A stretch of 64,000 nucleotides of DNA from Streptomyces sp. NRRL F-5135 (GTDB lineage Bacteria; Actinomycetota; Actinomycetes; Streptomycetales; Streptomycetaceae). Positions 1 to 7,905 of the stretch are shown one piece after another. The first letter of the stretch is position 1; every line of letters begins with the position of its first letter. The stretch covers positions 310,001 through 374,000 of the forward strand of contig NZ_JOHR01000005.1 of NCBI RefSeq assembly GCF_000719775.1, written 5' to 3'. The position numbers and the translations under genes were made by a program. A model generated the notes under the pieces. The model worked only from the letters and a program-made list of their open reading frames with translations, was not told the origin of the DNA and searched no databases.

Positions 1-712
1 GGCCGGTGCCGATGGTGAACGCTGTGTCCTCGGCCTCTCCGACGGCGCGGGTGAAGGAGTCGCGGATGAACCGGTCGAGGTTCACGTCCGCGTCGTCCAG
101 CTCGTCCTCACCGACCTTGGCCAGGCCGTAGAGGTCTTCGACGTAGGTGTATTCCTCGGTCGGCTCGTCCGGCATGGAGTCGGTCAGGGTCTGCTCGTTC
201 GTCTCGAGCTTGCCCCAGCCGACCGACACCTCGTCCAGGCTCCGCCGGCGGACGCGGTTGGAGGTGATGGTCCGCTGCGAGACCATCCCCCGAACCACGG
301 TGAGCTCGGGCAGGCTCTGGTAGATCTCGGTCTCGAGGTCTTCCGGCACCAGGATCTCCCCGGCCGTGTTCTCGACCAGGGCACGCTGCTCGGGTGCCAG
401 GCGGGGCAGGCCCCGGCGCAGGGCCTGGAAGAACGCCGCCCGCCGCTCGTCGGGCTGGCCCCCGCGGTGCCCGTCGTCGGGGCGGTTCTGGCTGCGGCGG
501 ATCGGCTCGGCCATCTGCGCGGCCCGTGCCTCCTCGGCCTCCTGCCGGTTGATGCGCTCAGTCAGGCCGGTGAAGTCGGCCTCGTGCCGGTCGTAGGACT
601 GGCGCTCCTCGGCGGTCAGACCGCGGTCGGCCGCCTCGGCGGCCTCGGTGATGGCCCGCATCGATTCCACGACGCCGGCCCGCTGCTGCCGCAGCTCCAC
701 ACTGGTGGGCAT
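1..712 (-). CDS. Phage major capsid protein, HK97 family (5' part, cut by window edge)
   Basis: This is the N-terminal 237 codons of a major capsid protein; the rest lies left of the window. It starts at ATG 712 after a GAGGAG ribosome site, 60 bases downstream of the prohead protease. The first ~60 residues are charged and helical (SVELRQQRAG..., EERQSYDRHEADF), like the scaffold-like delta domain that HK97-type proteases remove. The mature fold appears to start near residue 115 (NTAGEILVPEDLETEIYQ). The following stretch (residues ~135-235, with LDEVSVGWGKLETNEQT and DLDRFIRDSFTRAVGEAEDTAF) resembles the N-arm and E-loop/P-domain region of HK97 capsids. The position after portal and protease supports the call. 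Assignment rests on pattern and order, not on a search. Confidence 0.85.
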   Translation of the reverse strand, partial: MPTSVELRQQRAGVVESMRAITEAAEAADRGLTAEERQSYDRHEADFTGLTERINRQEAEEARAAQMAEPIRRSQNRPDDGHRGGQPDERRAAFFQALRRGLPRLAPEQRALVENTAGEILVPEDLETEIYQSLPELTVVRGMVSQRTITSNRVRRRSLDEVSVGWGKLETNEQTLTDSMPDEPTEEYTYVEDLYGLAKVGEDELDDADVNLDRFIRDSFTRAVGEAEDTAFTIGTG

Positions 713-771
713 AGGGGTATCTCCTCACGAATGGATCAAGGGTGGTCCCGGGCCGGTCGGCCGGGAAGAAC

Positions 772-1509
772 TCAGAGCTGGGCGAGCAGTTCCAGCTCGC
801 GCAGCCGGTGCCGGGCCCGCTCGTGCGGGTACGCCTGCGGACCCGGGGCGGTCCGGTCGGCGGCCTCGAGGAGAGCGCCGAGCGCCTCGTGCGCATCGGC
901 AACCAGCTGCCGGTTGGCGGCGGACAGGACACGGCCGGCGCGGACCTCGGCGAGCGCGCGGGTGACGGCCTCCGGCTCAGGGGCCGGCTGCTGTCCCGTG
1001 CGGCGGGCGGCCGCCGACCGCAGCTCGGCCGACGTTGCCGCGAACGCTGGGTACGTCACCACGGAGACGTCGCCGCCGTCGAGGTCGACGCCGAACACCT
1101 CGTGCGTGTTGCCCTGCCATCCATCGGCTGTCACCCAGAACCCGAACGACATTTGCGTGATGTCGCCGCGCTCCAGCGAGACGGCCAGGTCCCGGGCGTA
1201 GGAGACGTCGGCCATCTCCGCGTCGACCAGCACGCCGGCGTCGTCCTCGGTCAGCGTCGCGGTGCCGGCCGCCGTACGGGCCAGCAGCAGGTTCGGATCG
1301 TGGTTGATCAGGAACCGCACGTCGGGCCCCTGGGCGAGGGTGCGTGTAGCGGCGCCCGGGACGATGCGCTCGCGCCAGCCGCCCATGTCCTCACTCAAGG
1401 AGTCGTAGACGATCGCGCGGCCGGTGAAATGCAGCCGGGCCGCCGTGTCATCGGCGGCCCGGATCGTCAGATCGGTCAGCGGGAAGGCCCGCACCTCACG
1501 CGTTCTCAT
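772..1509 (-). CDS. HK97-type prohead protease (peptidase S78 family)
   Basis: A 245-residue protein that should cleave the capsid delta domain and itself during head maturation. The core at residues 1-170 has the family pattern: an N-terminal strand (REVRAFPLTDLTIRA), a GRAIVYDSLSEDMGGWRERIVPGA segment, the histidine region LINHDPNLLLAR, and the serine region QMSFGFWVTADGW. The C-terminal ~70 residues are Ala/Arg-rich helix, perhaps scaffold. The start ATG 1509 was chosen over upstream in-frame codons because it matches the family N-terminus and overlaps the portal gene by only 14 bases, typical of translational coupling. It lies between portal and capsid, the standard head order. Confidence 0.85.
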   Translation of the reverse strand: MRTREVRAFPLTDLTIRAADDTAARLHFTGRAIVYDSLSEDMGGWRERIVPGAATRTLAQGPDVRFLINHDPNLLLARTAAGTATLTEDDAGVLVDAEMADVSYARDLAVSLERGDITQMSFGFWVTADGWQGNTHEVFGVDLDGGDVSVVTYPAFAATSAELRSAAARRTGQQPAPEPEAVTRALAEVRAGRVLSAANRQLVADAHEALGALLEAADRTAPGPQAYPHERARHRLRELELLAQL

Positions 1510-3556
1510 CTCGGGGATCCCTCCGGTTGAACTGGAGTCGGCAGGTGCACCCGGCGATCTCGTCCACGCCGAGCCGGTGATCGTGCGGCCACCGGCCCCG
1601 GCGGGACCCGATGGTGAACGCCTCGCGCATACCGACGGTCTGGCCATCCGCCCGCGCGTGCGTGGGCCGGGGGTTGGCGTCCCACACCCGCCACGTCTTC
1701 GATGCGGCCCCGGCCTGTTTCGCGCCCTCGTGGCTGCCGAAGTTGGCCAGGTAGTTCACGCGTGCCTTTGCCAGCTGCTCCGCTCGGGCCTGCGTCATCC
1801 GGTCGAACATCGCGAGGACATCCTTCGGTGCGTTGCTGACGGTGAACTGGTGAACCAGCTTGTCGACCGTCGTGCTGTTGATGTTCGCGGCGGTGGCGGC
1901 CGCGCCGGACGCCAGCACGGCGGTGGTCTCCTGGACCGCGAACGATCCGCCGAGCGCGGCCGCCGTCGCGCCGCCTACCTGCGCGACCAGGCCCTGGGCC
2001 AATCTCAGCAGCAGCTCGGTCAGCACCTCGTCATCCGCGACCCGGTCGATCAGGTCCGAGGACGGAGTGTCCGGGCGGAGGTTCAGTGCCTCGAGGACGC
2101 GGTCCCCCTGGGCGGCGAAGAACTCGGCGATGACCTCGTAGTGACGGGTGATCCACGCGGGCAGGTCCTCGGCAGCCGGCGCCTCCACCGTCTCCTCGGC
2201 ACGCCGGAGCGGAGCGTGCGGCCGCGAACGGATCCCGGACAGCGCGAACGCGGTGCGGTCCCCGCCGACGGCCAGAGCCAGCTCGGTGAACCCCACATCG
2301 ACTGGCGCCAGCGGTTCGGGAGCGGCCGCGCGCAGCGCCGGGCGGGTGCGCTGCTCGGGCGGCGCGGCCTGCCCGGCCGGGGTCATGTTCAGCGGGACGA
2401 CATACTCGTCCCCGCCCTCGATCGGCGGCTCGTCCTCCTTGGCGCGGATGTCGTTGACGGACATCCATCCCCACTGCCGGGCCTGCGCGTAAGCACCGTA
2501 GCGCTGCGCGGTGTCCCCGCGCAGGAGCCCGGATGAGTTGAATTTCAGGTACAGCGACGGGTCGGCGAGCAGCTGGTGCGCGGTGCGCTCGAGGCGGGTC
2601 AGCCAGGGCATCAGTGAGTAGATGACGTAGCCGAGTGACTGCTGCTCGATCCCCGACCCCCAGCTGGTGGACCGGTCGACGTCGCCGATCATGTGCGGCG
2701 GCACGCCGAAGATGCCGGCGATCTCGGAGCGGGTGAGCTTGTAGACCTCGAGGAACGAGGCGTCCGCAGGGCTGAGGGTGGTCTTCTCCCAGCGGGCGCC
2801 GCCCTCCATCACCGCCAGGCGGTGGGACTTGTCGAACCCTTCGTGCAGGTCGTTCCACTGGCGAGTGAGCCGCTCGTACTGGCCGTCCGTCAGCTTCCCC
2901 GGCACGGACACGATGCCGCCGGGGGAGGCGTCCCGGGCGAAGAACGAACCGATGTAGGAGGTGGCTGCCCAGCCCGTGCCGACGGCCTGGCGGGCCATGC
3001 CGATGGGTGACAGGCCCTCGATGCCTCCGATGCCGAATGCCCGGAAGTGCAGCAGGTTCTCGGCGCGGACCAGGCCGCCGTCCTCCCGGATCGGCGCCCA
3101 CTGCTCCTCATCCGGCGTCACCTTGTAGACCAGCTCCCCGGTCTCCGGCACCCGCCGCGGTTCAACGTTGGTCCAGGCGATCGGCCACAGTCCGACCGGC
3201 TGGCCGCCCCCACCGCGCTCCACGTACGCCGCGGCGTTGCCGCGCATCAGCATCCAGCCGAGCATCTGCGCCCAGAACTCGCCGGCGGGCAGCTGCGGAT
3301 TGGCCTTGTGAGTGAGGAGCAGCGCGGCCGGGTGGTCCTCCATCGGGATCCGGGACGATCCGGAGCGCTGGTAGATCCCGACCGGCAGCATGCTGCCGGT
3401 CTCGGCCAGCAGCCGCACCGCAGAGAACACCGCGGCGACCTGCAACGCGCGCTCGGGAGTGACAGTGACGGCGGCCGCCGTGGTGCGGCCGGTCAGCGGC
3501 GGCAGGCTCTTGCTGGTCAGGCTCCGGCGCTGGAACAGCTTCCGCATCAGCGGCAT
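1496..3556 (-). CDS. Phage portal protein fused to a MuF-like head morphogenesis domain
   Basis: A 686-residue protein starting at ATG 3556 with an AGGAGG-type site upstream. Residues ~25-400 look like an HK97-family portal, the dodecameric ring through which DNA enters the head: AAVFSAVRLLAETGSMLPVG, LLTHKANP, GEFWAQMLGWMLMRGNAAAYV and EIAGIFGVPPHMIGD. The last ~130 residues carry a MuF-type minor capsid domain, with EQLAKARVNYLAN and the terminal GVDEIAGCTCRLQF, the usual Cys-x-Cys ending of that family. Family portals are normally 400-500 residues, so the extra length fits a fusion. No second start or internal stop was seen at the junction. It overlaps the protease gene by 14 bases. Confidence 0.85.
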   Translation of the reverse strand: MPLMRKLFQRRSLTSKSLPPLTGRTTAAAVTVTPERALQVAAVFSAVRLLAETGSMLPVGIYQRSGSSRIPMEDHPAALLLTHKANPQLPAGEFWAQMLGWMLMRGNAAAYVERGGGGQPVGLWPIAWTNVEPRRVPETGELVYKVTPDEEQWAPIREDGGLVRAENLLHFRAFGIGGIEGLSPIGMARQAVGTGWAATSYIGSFFARDASPGGIVSVPGKLTDGQYERLTRQWNDLHEGFDKSHRLAVMEGGARWEKTTLSPADASFLEVYKLTRSEIAGIFGVPPHMIGDVDRSTSWGSGIEQQSLGYVIYSLMPWLTRLERTAHQLLADPSLYLKFNSSGLLRGDTAQRYGAYAQARQWGWMSVNDIRAKEDEPPIEGGDEYVVPLNMTPAGQAAPPEQRTRPALRAAAPEPLAPVDVGFTELALAVGGDRTAFALSGIRSRPHAPLRRAEETVEAPAAEDLPAWITRHYEVIAEFFAAQGDRVLEALNLRPDTPSSDLIDRVADDEVLTELLLRLAQGLVAQVGGATAAALGGSFAVQETTAVLASGAAATAANINSTTVDKLVHQFTVSNAPKDVLAMFDRMTQARAEQLAKARVNYLANFGSHEGAKQAGAASKTWRVWDANPRPTHARADGQTVGMREAFTIGSRRGRWPHDHRLGVDEIAGCTCRLQFNRRDPRDENA

Positions 3557-3557
3557 C

Positions 3558-3722
3558 TCAGTCCTCCCTCCTGTTGCCGAGGATGAGCAGCGGCACGGCC
3601 AGCACCATCAGGGCGATGCCCGCGGCCAGCGTCCCGCCGAGTGCGGCAGCCACGGTCACCACCCCGGCCGCTCCCGTGGCCAGGCCGGCCATCTCGCACC
3701 ACCACTGGGCACGCTCGCCCAC
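3558..3722 (-). CDS. Small phage membrane protein, 54 aa
   Basis: A short reading frame between terminase and portal, starting at GTG 3722 five bases after a perfect AAGGAGG ribosome site. It ends at TGA 3558-3560, one base before the portal start, so the two should be coupled. The protein is WWCEM followed by one long hydrophobic stretch or two short ones (ATGAAGVVTVAAALGGTL, GIALMVLAVPLLILG), then a charged tail NRRED. Function unknown; tiny membrane proteins at this place occur in other actinobacterial prophages. The strong ribosome site and exact fit between neighbours are the main reasons to believe it. Confidence 0.65.
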   Translation of the reverse strand: MGERAQWWCEMAGLATGAAGVVTVAAALGGTLAAGIALMVLAVPLLILGNRRED

Positions 3723-3747
3723 ACCGGCCTCCTTGGTCTTCGATCGG

Positions 3748-5535
3748 TCAGCCGATGATCCGGATGTCCGGCTCGGGCTCCTCGTCCGGCTCGGCCCGCA
3801 GCAGGTGCATGGCCAGGGCGTTCAGCCCGGACGCGACGCCGTCAATGCGCTTGCTGGACAGCTTGCGGTCCGGCTTGACCGGCTTCACGTAGCCGTCGGA
3901 GTTGGTCTTGATGCCGACACAGTCCACGTGCCAGCGCAGGATCGGGTGTCCGCCGTGTGAGAGACGGCGGGAGAGCACCAGCCGCTCCAGCTGCTGGCAG
4001 GGCTGGTTCAGGCCCGCGTATCCCTGTGGGACCTGCTCCATGTCGATGCCGGCGTCTATCAGCTCGGACACGGTCTCGGTCGCGTTCCACCGGTCGTAAC
4101 CGACGGAAAGGAGGTTGAATCGGGGCGCCAGCCTGTCAGTGACCAGTTCCCGCACTGCCCGGTAGTCCACGACGTTGCCCTCGGTCAGCCTCAGCGCCGG
4201 CCCCGCGTGCGCGGCTGTCTTCGACCATCGCAGCAGCGGCACCTTCGTCCGCCGCTCCAGTTCCTTCAGGTTGTCCTCCGGCAGCCAGAAGAACGGCACC
4301 CAGATGTGCGGCTCGGCCGGGTCGTCCGTCTGCGGTGGGAACCACAGCGAGAACGCCGTCATGTCCGTGGTGCTCGAGAGGTCCAGGCCGCCGTAGCAGT
4401 CGCGGCCCTCGAGGTCGTCCAGCTCCACCGGCACCGGTACCCCGCTCCCGGGGCGGCGCGCGCACGCGTTCCAGTCGTCCATGGACAGCCACCGCGTGGT
4501 CTGCTTCGTGCGCACGTTCAGGTGCAGCCGCAGGTACCGGTTGAGCTGCTGCGGGGACCGCGCAGCCTGTGCCGCCTTGCCCGCCAGGTAGTCGGCGAGC
4601 ACGGTGACGCCGTAGCCGGGGTTCGCCGTCTTCAGCGTCTCCGTCGCGAACGCGTCGAAGTCCTCGGCTTCGTGATCGGCGCCGAACACCACACCCCACA
4701 CCGTGGGATCCTCGGCGTGGCCACCGGCGAGGGCCTCTATCTCCTCGCGCTTCGTGGCGTAGATGGAGCCGGTCTCGGCCCCGTCGTCTGCCGTAGTGAT
4801 GAAGATGATCAATGGCTGTGCGCGGGAGCCGGTGCCAGTCTCCAGCGCGTCCACGACGTCTGGGTTGCGGTGGACGTGCACCTCATCGATGACGCCACCG
4901 TGCACGTTCAGGCCGTGCGCGCGCAGGCCCTCGGACGACAGGGCCCGGAAAATGCTGTGCGTGACGGGGTGTTCCAGCAGCTTGCGCTGGATCCCGCGCC
5001 GGCCGAGCTTGCGTTTCAGCTTCGGGGAGCCGGCGGCCATGTTCGCGGCCGCACGGAAGACGATGTTCGCCTGGTCCCGGTCGCCGGCCGCCGCATAGAC
5101 CTCTGCGCCGGGCTCACGGTCCGCAGCGAACAGATACAGGCCCAGCCCGGAGCAAATCGTCGACTTGCCGTTCTTGCGGGGGATCTCGAACCACACGGTG
5201 CGGATCACCCGCCACCCGTCCGGCCGTTTCAGGCCGAACACCGGGGCGATCAGGTAGCGAACCTGCCAGTCCATCAGCCGGAACTCGTGCCCTGCGTGCC
5301 GGCCGATCAGCTGTTTCAACAGCAGGAAGAACCGCAGTACCCGCTCCACCGCGATCCGGTCGAACCAGGTGCCGGGCGCGGCCGGAAGCGGGGTCACCAG
5401 CAGCGGCCGGCGGCCCTCGGTCAGCCACTCCGTGGCGTCGACCAGGCCCTCGTCCACCCAGCTTGCGATCGCTTGGTCTATCTCGGCGGTCAGCTGGACT
5501 CGTAGCCGGTCAGTCGAGGATGCCGTCCCCCTCAT
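3748..5535 (-). CDS. Phage terminase large subunit (terL)
   Basis: A 595-residue DNA-packaging motor. The ATPase half has a Walker A loop at residues 120-126 (RKNGKST), preceded by the strand TVWFEI, and a Walker B at about 213-218 (GGVIDE) followed by VHVHRNPDVVD. A coupling segment PLIIFITTAD follows at 241-250. The nuclease half begins near residue 380 with YGGLDLSSTTDMTAF, where Asp385 and Asp391 are likely metal ligands. The length is normal for the family. Start ATG 5535 overlaps the small-subunit gene by 26 bases. It acts with the small subunit at the portal to cut and pump DNA into proheads. Confidence 0.92.
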   Translation of the reverse strand: MRGTASSTDRLRVQLTAEIDQAIASWVDEGLVDATEWLTEGRRPLLVTPLPAAPGTWFDRIAVERVLRFFLLLKQLIGRHAGHEFRLMDWQVRYLIAPVFGLKRPDGWRVIRTVWFEIPRKNGKSTICSGLGLYLFAADREPGAEVYAAAGDRDQANIVFRAAANMAAGSPKLKRKLGRRGIQRKLLEHPVTHSIFRALSSEGLRAHGLNVHGGVIDEVHVHRNPDVVDALETGTGSRAQPLIIFITTADDGAETGSIYATKREEIEALAGGHAEDPTVWGVVFGADHEAEDFDAFATETLKTANPGYGVTVLADYLAGKAAQAARSPQQLNRYLRLHLNVRTKQTTRWLSMDDWNACARRPGSGVPVPVELDDLEGRDCYGGLDLSSTTDMTAFSLWFPPQTDDPAEPHIWVPFFWLPEDNLKELERRTKVPLLRWSKTAAHAGPALRLTEGNVVDYRAVRELVTDRLAPRFNLLSVGYDRWNATETVSELIDAGIDMEQVPQGYAGLNQPCQQLERLVLSRRLSHGGHPILRWHVDCVGIKTNSDGYVKPVKPDRKLSSKRIDGVASGLNALAMHLLRAEPDEEPEPDIRIIG

Positions 5536-5965
5536 CTACGCCATCACCCTCCGGCTTGATGGAGCGCAGGCGGGCGTTCGGCGAGGTGAACAGCGCATGA
5601 GAGAGCTGGGCAACCACGCCGGATGCCTCCCTCCACTGCTGCCACGCCGGATGCTTGCGCTCGGCGCCACGGTGACCGATGACGGTCAGTCCGTCGGCCT
5701 GGATCGCGCGCTCGGCCTGGACGAACTTCGACCAGGCCGAGCAGTAGGTCGACAGGACAGCCCGGTCGATCCGTGACAGCACCCCGAGCCGGTTCAGTTC
5801 AGGAACGATCCGCCGCCATTCGGCCTTGGCCTCGGTGTCGAGCCACGTCGGCGCGGCCGGCGCTTTCGGCGGAGCCTTCACCCGGTCAGGAGCCGTCCGG
5901 CCGCCAGGGTTACCGCGCAACGCACGCACGTTGTCGGGCTGAGGAACGGGCCCACGGGCGCCCAT
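5510..5965 (-). CDS. Phage terminase small subunit, P27 family
   Basis: A 151-residue DNA-recognition subunit of the packaging enzyme. The N-terminus MGARGPVPQPDNVRALRGNPG is characteristic of the P27 family, followed by helical segments DTEAKAEWRRIVPELNRLGVLSRIDRAVL and YCSAWSKFVQAERAIQADG, then ERKHPAWQQWREASG. ATG 5965 has GGAGG eight bases upstream and matches the family start, so the longer upstream frame was rejected. It overlaps terL by 26 bases. About 155 bases separate it from the HNH-kinase gene; nothing else was seen there. Confidence 0.88.
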   Translation of the reverse strand: MGARGPVPQPDNVRALRGNPGGRTAPDRVKAPPKAPAAPTWLDTEAKAEWRRIVPELNRLGVLSRIDRAVLSTYCSAWSKFVQAERAIQADGLTVIGHRGAERKHPAWQQWREASGVVAQLSHALFTSPNARLRSIKPEGDGVDEGDGILD

Positions 5966-6121
5966 GATCGACACCTCCAGAGCCAGGTCCTGGTGATAAA
6001 ACCGCCTGAAACTTGCGGTCGTGCGCGCGGCACCCCCGCCTGCGCTCTGGGTCCTCCCCGGCCGGAAGATCCACACCCGCCCTACCCCGCCATCGTTCAC
6101 GCGGTACGCGGATGGATCACG

Positions 6122-6892
6122 TCAGCCGAGGATCTGATCGGCGCGATGGATGCGCCACCAGGACTCGATGGCATCGATCGTACCGGCGGGCCTACGGTCC
6201 CGTCTCGCACGGCGCACGCATTCTTCCTCAGCCGTCGCCAGGACCACGACGCGCGCACCGGCCGGGGCCAGGCGCCGACGGTCCGTATCGCGCGGAGCGG
6301 TCGCGATGATCCACGCACGCTCGACACCGTGACTCCGCCCGAGGCGGGCGGTGGCCGCGTCCCGGGCCTCAGCGATGAAGGGGGTGAGGGCCGGGGGGTG
6401 GTCGTGCGGGTGGGGGGACCCCAGCGCCTGAGCCAGCTGGTCCCAGTCGATCACCAGGTCCCCGGGCTCGGCGCGCTCCCGTACGTACGTCGACTTCCCC
6501 GAGCACGGCGGCCCGCACACCAACGTCACCACCGTGGCGGTGGTCGGGCGCCGATTCCCTCCGCCGGCGAATCCGGTCTCGTGCGCGGTCTTGCTGTCGT
6601 GGCACGCCTTGCACATCGCCTGGCAGTTGGCCCGGTCGAATGCCAGCGCCTCGTCGCCACGGTGCGGGCGGACGTGGTCGACCACCGCAGCCGGAGAACC
6701 GCACCCCGCACGGCACAACGGTTCCTCGGACAGCACCTGGTCCCGGAGCGGAGCCCAACGAGGGTCGTTGTACACCCAGCGCCAGGCATCCCGGGCGCGG
6801 CCGGTTTGCGGCCTGCGGCACGTGGAGCAGCGGCCACTGCTGTCTTGACGTCGGCCGCACCCCGAACAACGGCCAGCTGGACGGCGCGGCAC
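6122..6892 (-). CDS. HNH endonuclease fused to a P-loop kinase-like domain
   Basis: A 256-residue two-domain protein. Residues 9-25 hold two CxxC pairs (C9/C12, C22/C25). Residues 60-106 form an HNH nuclease: C60/C64, Asp72-His73, Asn89, C94/C97 with His98. Residues 122-135 carry a Walker A loop (VVTLVCGPPCSGKST), followed by DWDQLAQALG and a C-terminal segment rich in Arg with an SWWRIHRADQ end, resembling small nucleotide or polynucleotide kinases. HNH proteins beside terminase genes are known helpers of cos-end cutting in HK97-like phages. The attached kinase domain could process the ends, but that is inference. GTG 6892 is preceded by AAGGAG. No stop or frameshift was found between domains. 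Confidence 0.8.
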   Translation of the reverse strand: MPRRPAGRCSGCGRRQDSSGRCSTCRRPQTGRARDAWRWVYNDPRWAPLRDQVLSEEPLCRAGCGSPAAVVDHVRPHRGDEALAFDRANCQAMCKACHDSKTAHETGFAGGGNRRPTTATVVTLVCGPPCSGKSTYVRERAEPGDLVIDWDQLAQALGSPHPHDHPPALTPFIAEARDAATARLGRSHGVERAWIIATAPRDTDRRRLAPAGARVVVLATAEEECVRRARRDRRPAGTIDAIESWWRIHRADQILG

Positions 6893-6960
6893 GATCGTCT
6901 CCTTCTCTGACGGCGGAAGGCCCGGCCGTACGCGCGCACCGCAGGGCCTTTCACAAACGG

Positions 6961-7356
6961 TCAGGAGCCGCCAGGGTCAGGACACGCGACCTCGGTGTGC
7001 GGCCATTCGTCAGCAGTCACACGGCCGCCCGTCTGTACCTTGGCGGTTGCTTCGTCCGCGTACCACTCGGCCCGGCAGACGACGGTGCCGGCATCCTTCG
7101 TCCGGACCACCTGAACTCCCAACGACTTCCGGTCTGCGGAGTTCTTGCCGATCCAGTCGTGGATCGCGGCAGTTGCGCTCTCCGTCGTGGCGTCCTCTAC
7201 AAGCAGCTCGGCGCTGCTCTTCTTCTCCGTGATCACGGTGTACGGCGGCGGTGCGACTTTCGGCGCGGATGACGCCTCGTCATCGCCGCCGCATCCCGTG
7301 AGCGTGATGAACAGCGCGGCAGATGTGACGGCGGCCGCGGTTACGCGGTTACGCAT
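6961..7356 (-). CDS. Predicted phage-encoded lipoprotein, 131 aa
   Basis: The N-terminus MRNRVTAAAVTSAALFITLTGC is a lipoprotein signal: positive n-region, hydrophobic core and lipobox LTGC, with the lipidated Cys at residue 22. The mature part is a small soluble domain of about 105 residues with two further Cys (VVCRAEWYADEATAK and HTEVACPD) that could pair. The start ATG 7356 follows a run of G residues. It stands between the early operon and the packaging genes, where genes expressed from the prophage are often found. A surface role, such as blocking superinfection or altering the host envelope, is possible but unproven. No specific family recognised. Confidence 0.75.
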   Translation of the reverse strand: MRNRVTAAAVTSAALFITLTGCGGDDEASSAPKVAPPPYTVITEKKSSAELLVEDATTESATAAIHDWIGKNSADRKSLGVQVVRTKDAGTVVCRAEWYADEATAKVQTGGRVTADEWPHTEVACPDPGGS

Positions 7357-7438
7357 GGTCCCCCCTGGACTGTAGATGAGGGAGCCATCCTGCCTGGTGT
7401 GGACTTGGCGTGACCAGCCGGTGACAGAGTTGTGACCA

Positions 7439-7690
7439 TCACTGTCTTGGGGGTTCGGGGATGCCTACGAGGCGCAGCGCGCGGCCGCGGGTGGCGCGTT
7501 CGGCGCGGGCCAGGTCGGCGTGCGCGTACAGCGGGTGGCCGCCGGGAGTAAGGCCGGCGGGCGCGAGGTGGCCGCGGCGTGCCCACTGGCGGACGGTGGC
7601 GGGGGTGACGGCGGCGGCGCCGGCGGACACGAGTCTGCGCCACTGGGTGGCCTGGGCGGCGGCCTCGGCGGTGGTGTAGTGCTCGTCCAC
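7439..7690 (-). CDS. Small HTH protein (excisionase/MerR-like fold), 83 aa
   Basis: A DNA-binding-like protein with YTTAEAAAQATQWRRLV, then ATVRQWARRGHLAPAGLTPGGHPLYAHADLARAERATRG, the pattern of winged-helix excisionase or MerR N-domains: a helix-turn-helix followed by a hairpin and an Asp-Leu helix. GTG 7690 was preferred over GTG 7699 because AGGAGG lies eight bases before it, whereas it abuts the other. Being the last gene before the lipoprotein, it may control late genes, but this is only position. Its family is broad, so the role is uncertain. Confidence 0.6.
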   Translation of the reverse strand: MDEHYTTAEAAAQATQWRRLVSAGAAAVTPATVRQWARRGHLAPAGLTPGGHPLYAHADLARAERATRGRALRLVGIPEPPRQ

Positions 7691-7710
7691 GCGGCTCACC
7701 TCCTACGCGT

Positions 7711-7734
7711 CAGCCCCCGGCGGGGCGGGGGCTG
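7711..7734. terminator. Hairpin between early operon and downstream HTH gene
   Basis: An inverted repeat CAGCCCCC...GGGGGCTG with an 8-base loop lies just upstream of the ribosome site of the 7690 gene, downstream of the long leftward operon. It may end or attenuate early transcription. There is no T-run, as is common in Streptomyces. Confidence 0.45.
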
Positions 7735-7815
7735 AGGAGGTCTGGGCACACGTGTGGCGCTGCATCAGTGTGACGCTACGTTGATCGTTTGTCCAGCGGC
7801 ATGTGCGGCGGGTGG

Positions 7816-7905
7816 TCATCGCCGGCGGCGGGCGCTGCGGTGGTAGGCGCTGCTGGAGGCGCCGCTGGTGGCGGCGGGCGAGTCGGTGCCGGTCGCGATG
7901 ATCAT
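7816..7905 (-). CDS. Possible tiny basic ORF, 29 aa
   Basis: An ATGA overlap with the end of the upstream HTH gene opens a 29-residue frame (MIIATGTDSP... ending RSARRRR). The same overlap style joins most genes in this operon, which is the only support. There is no domain and the composition is Ala/Ser/Arg-rich. It could equally be chance. Confidence 0.25.
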   Translation of the reverse strand: MIIATGTDSPAATSGASSSAYHRSARRRR

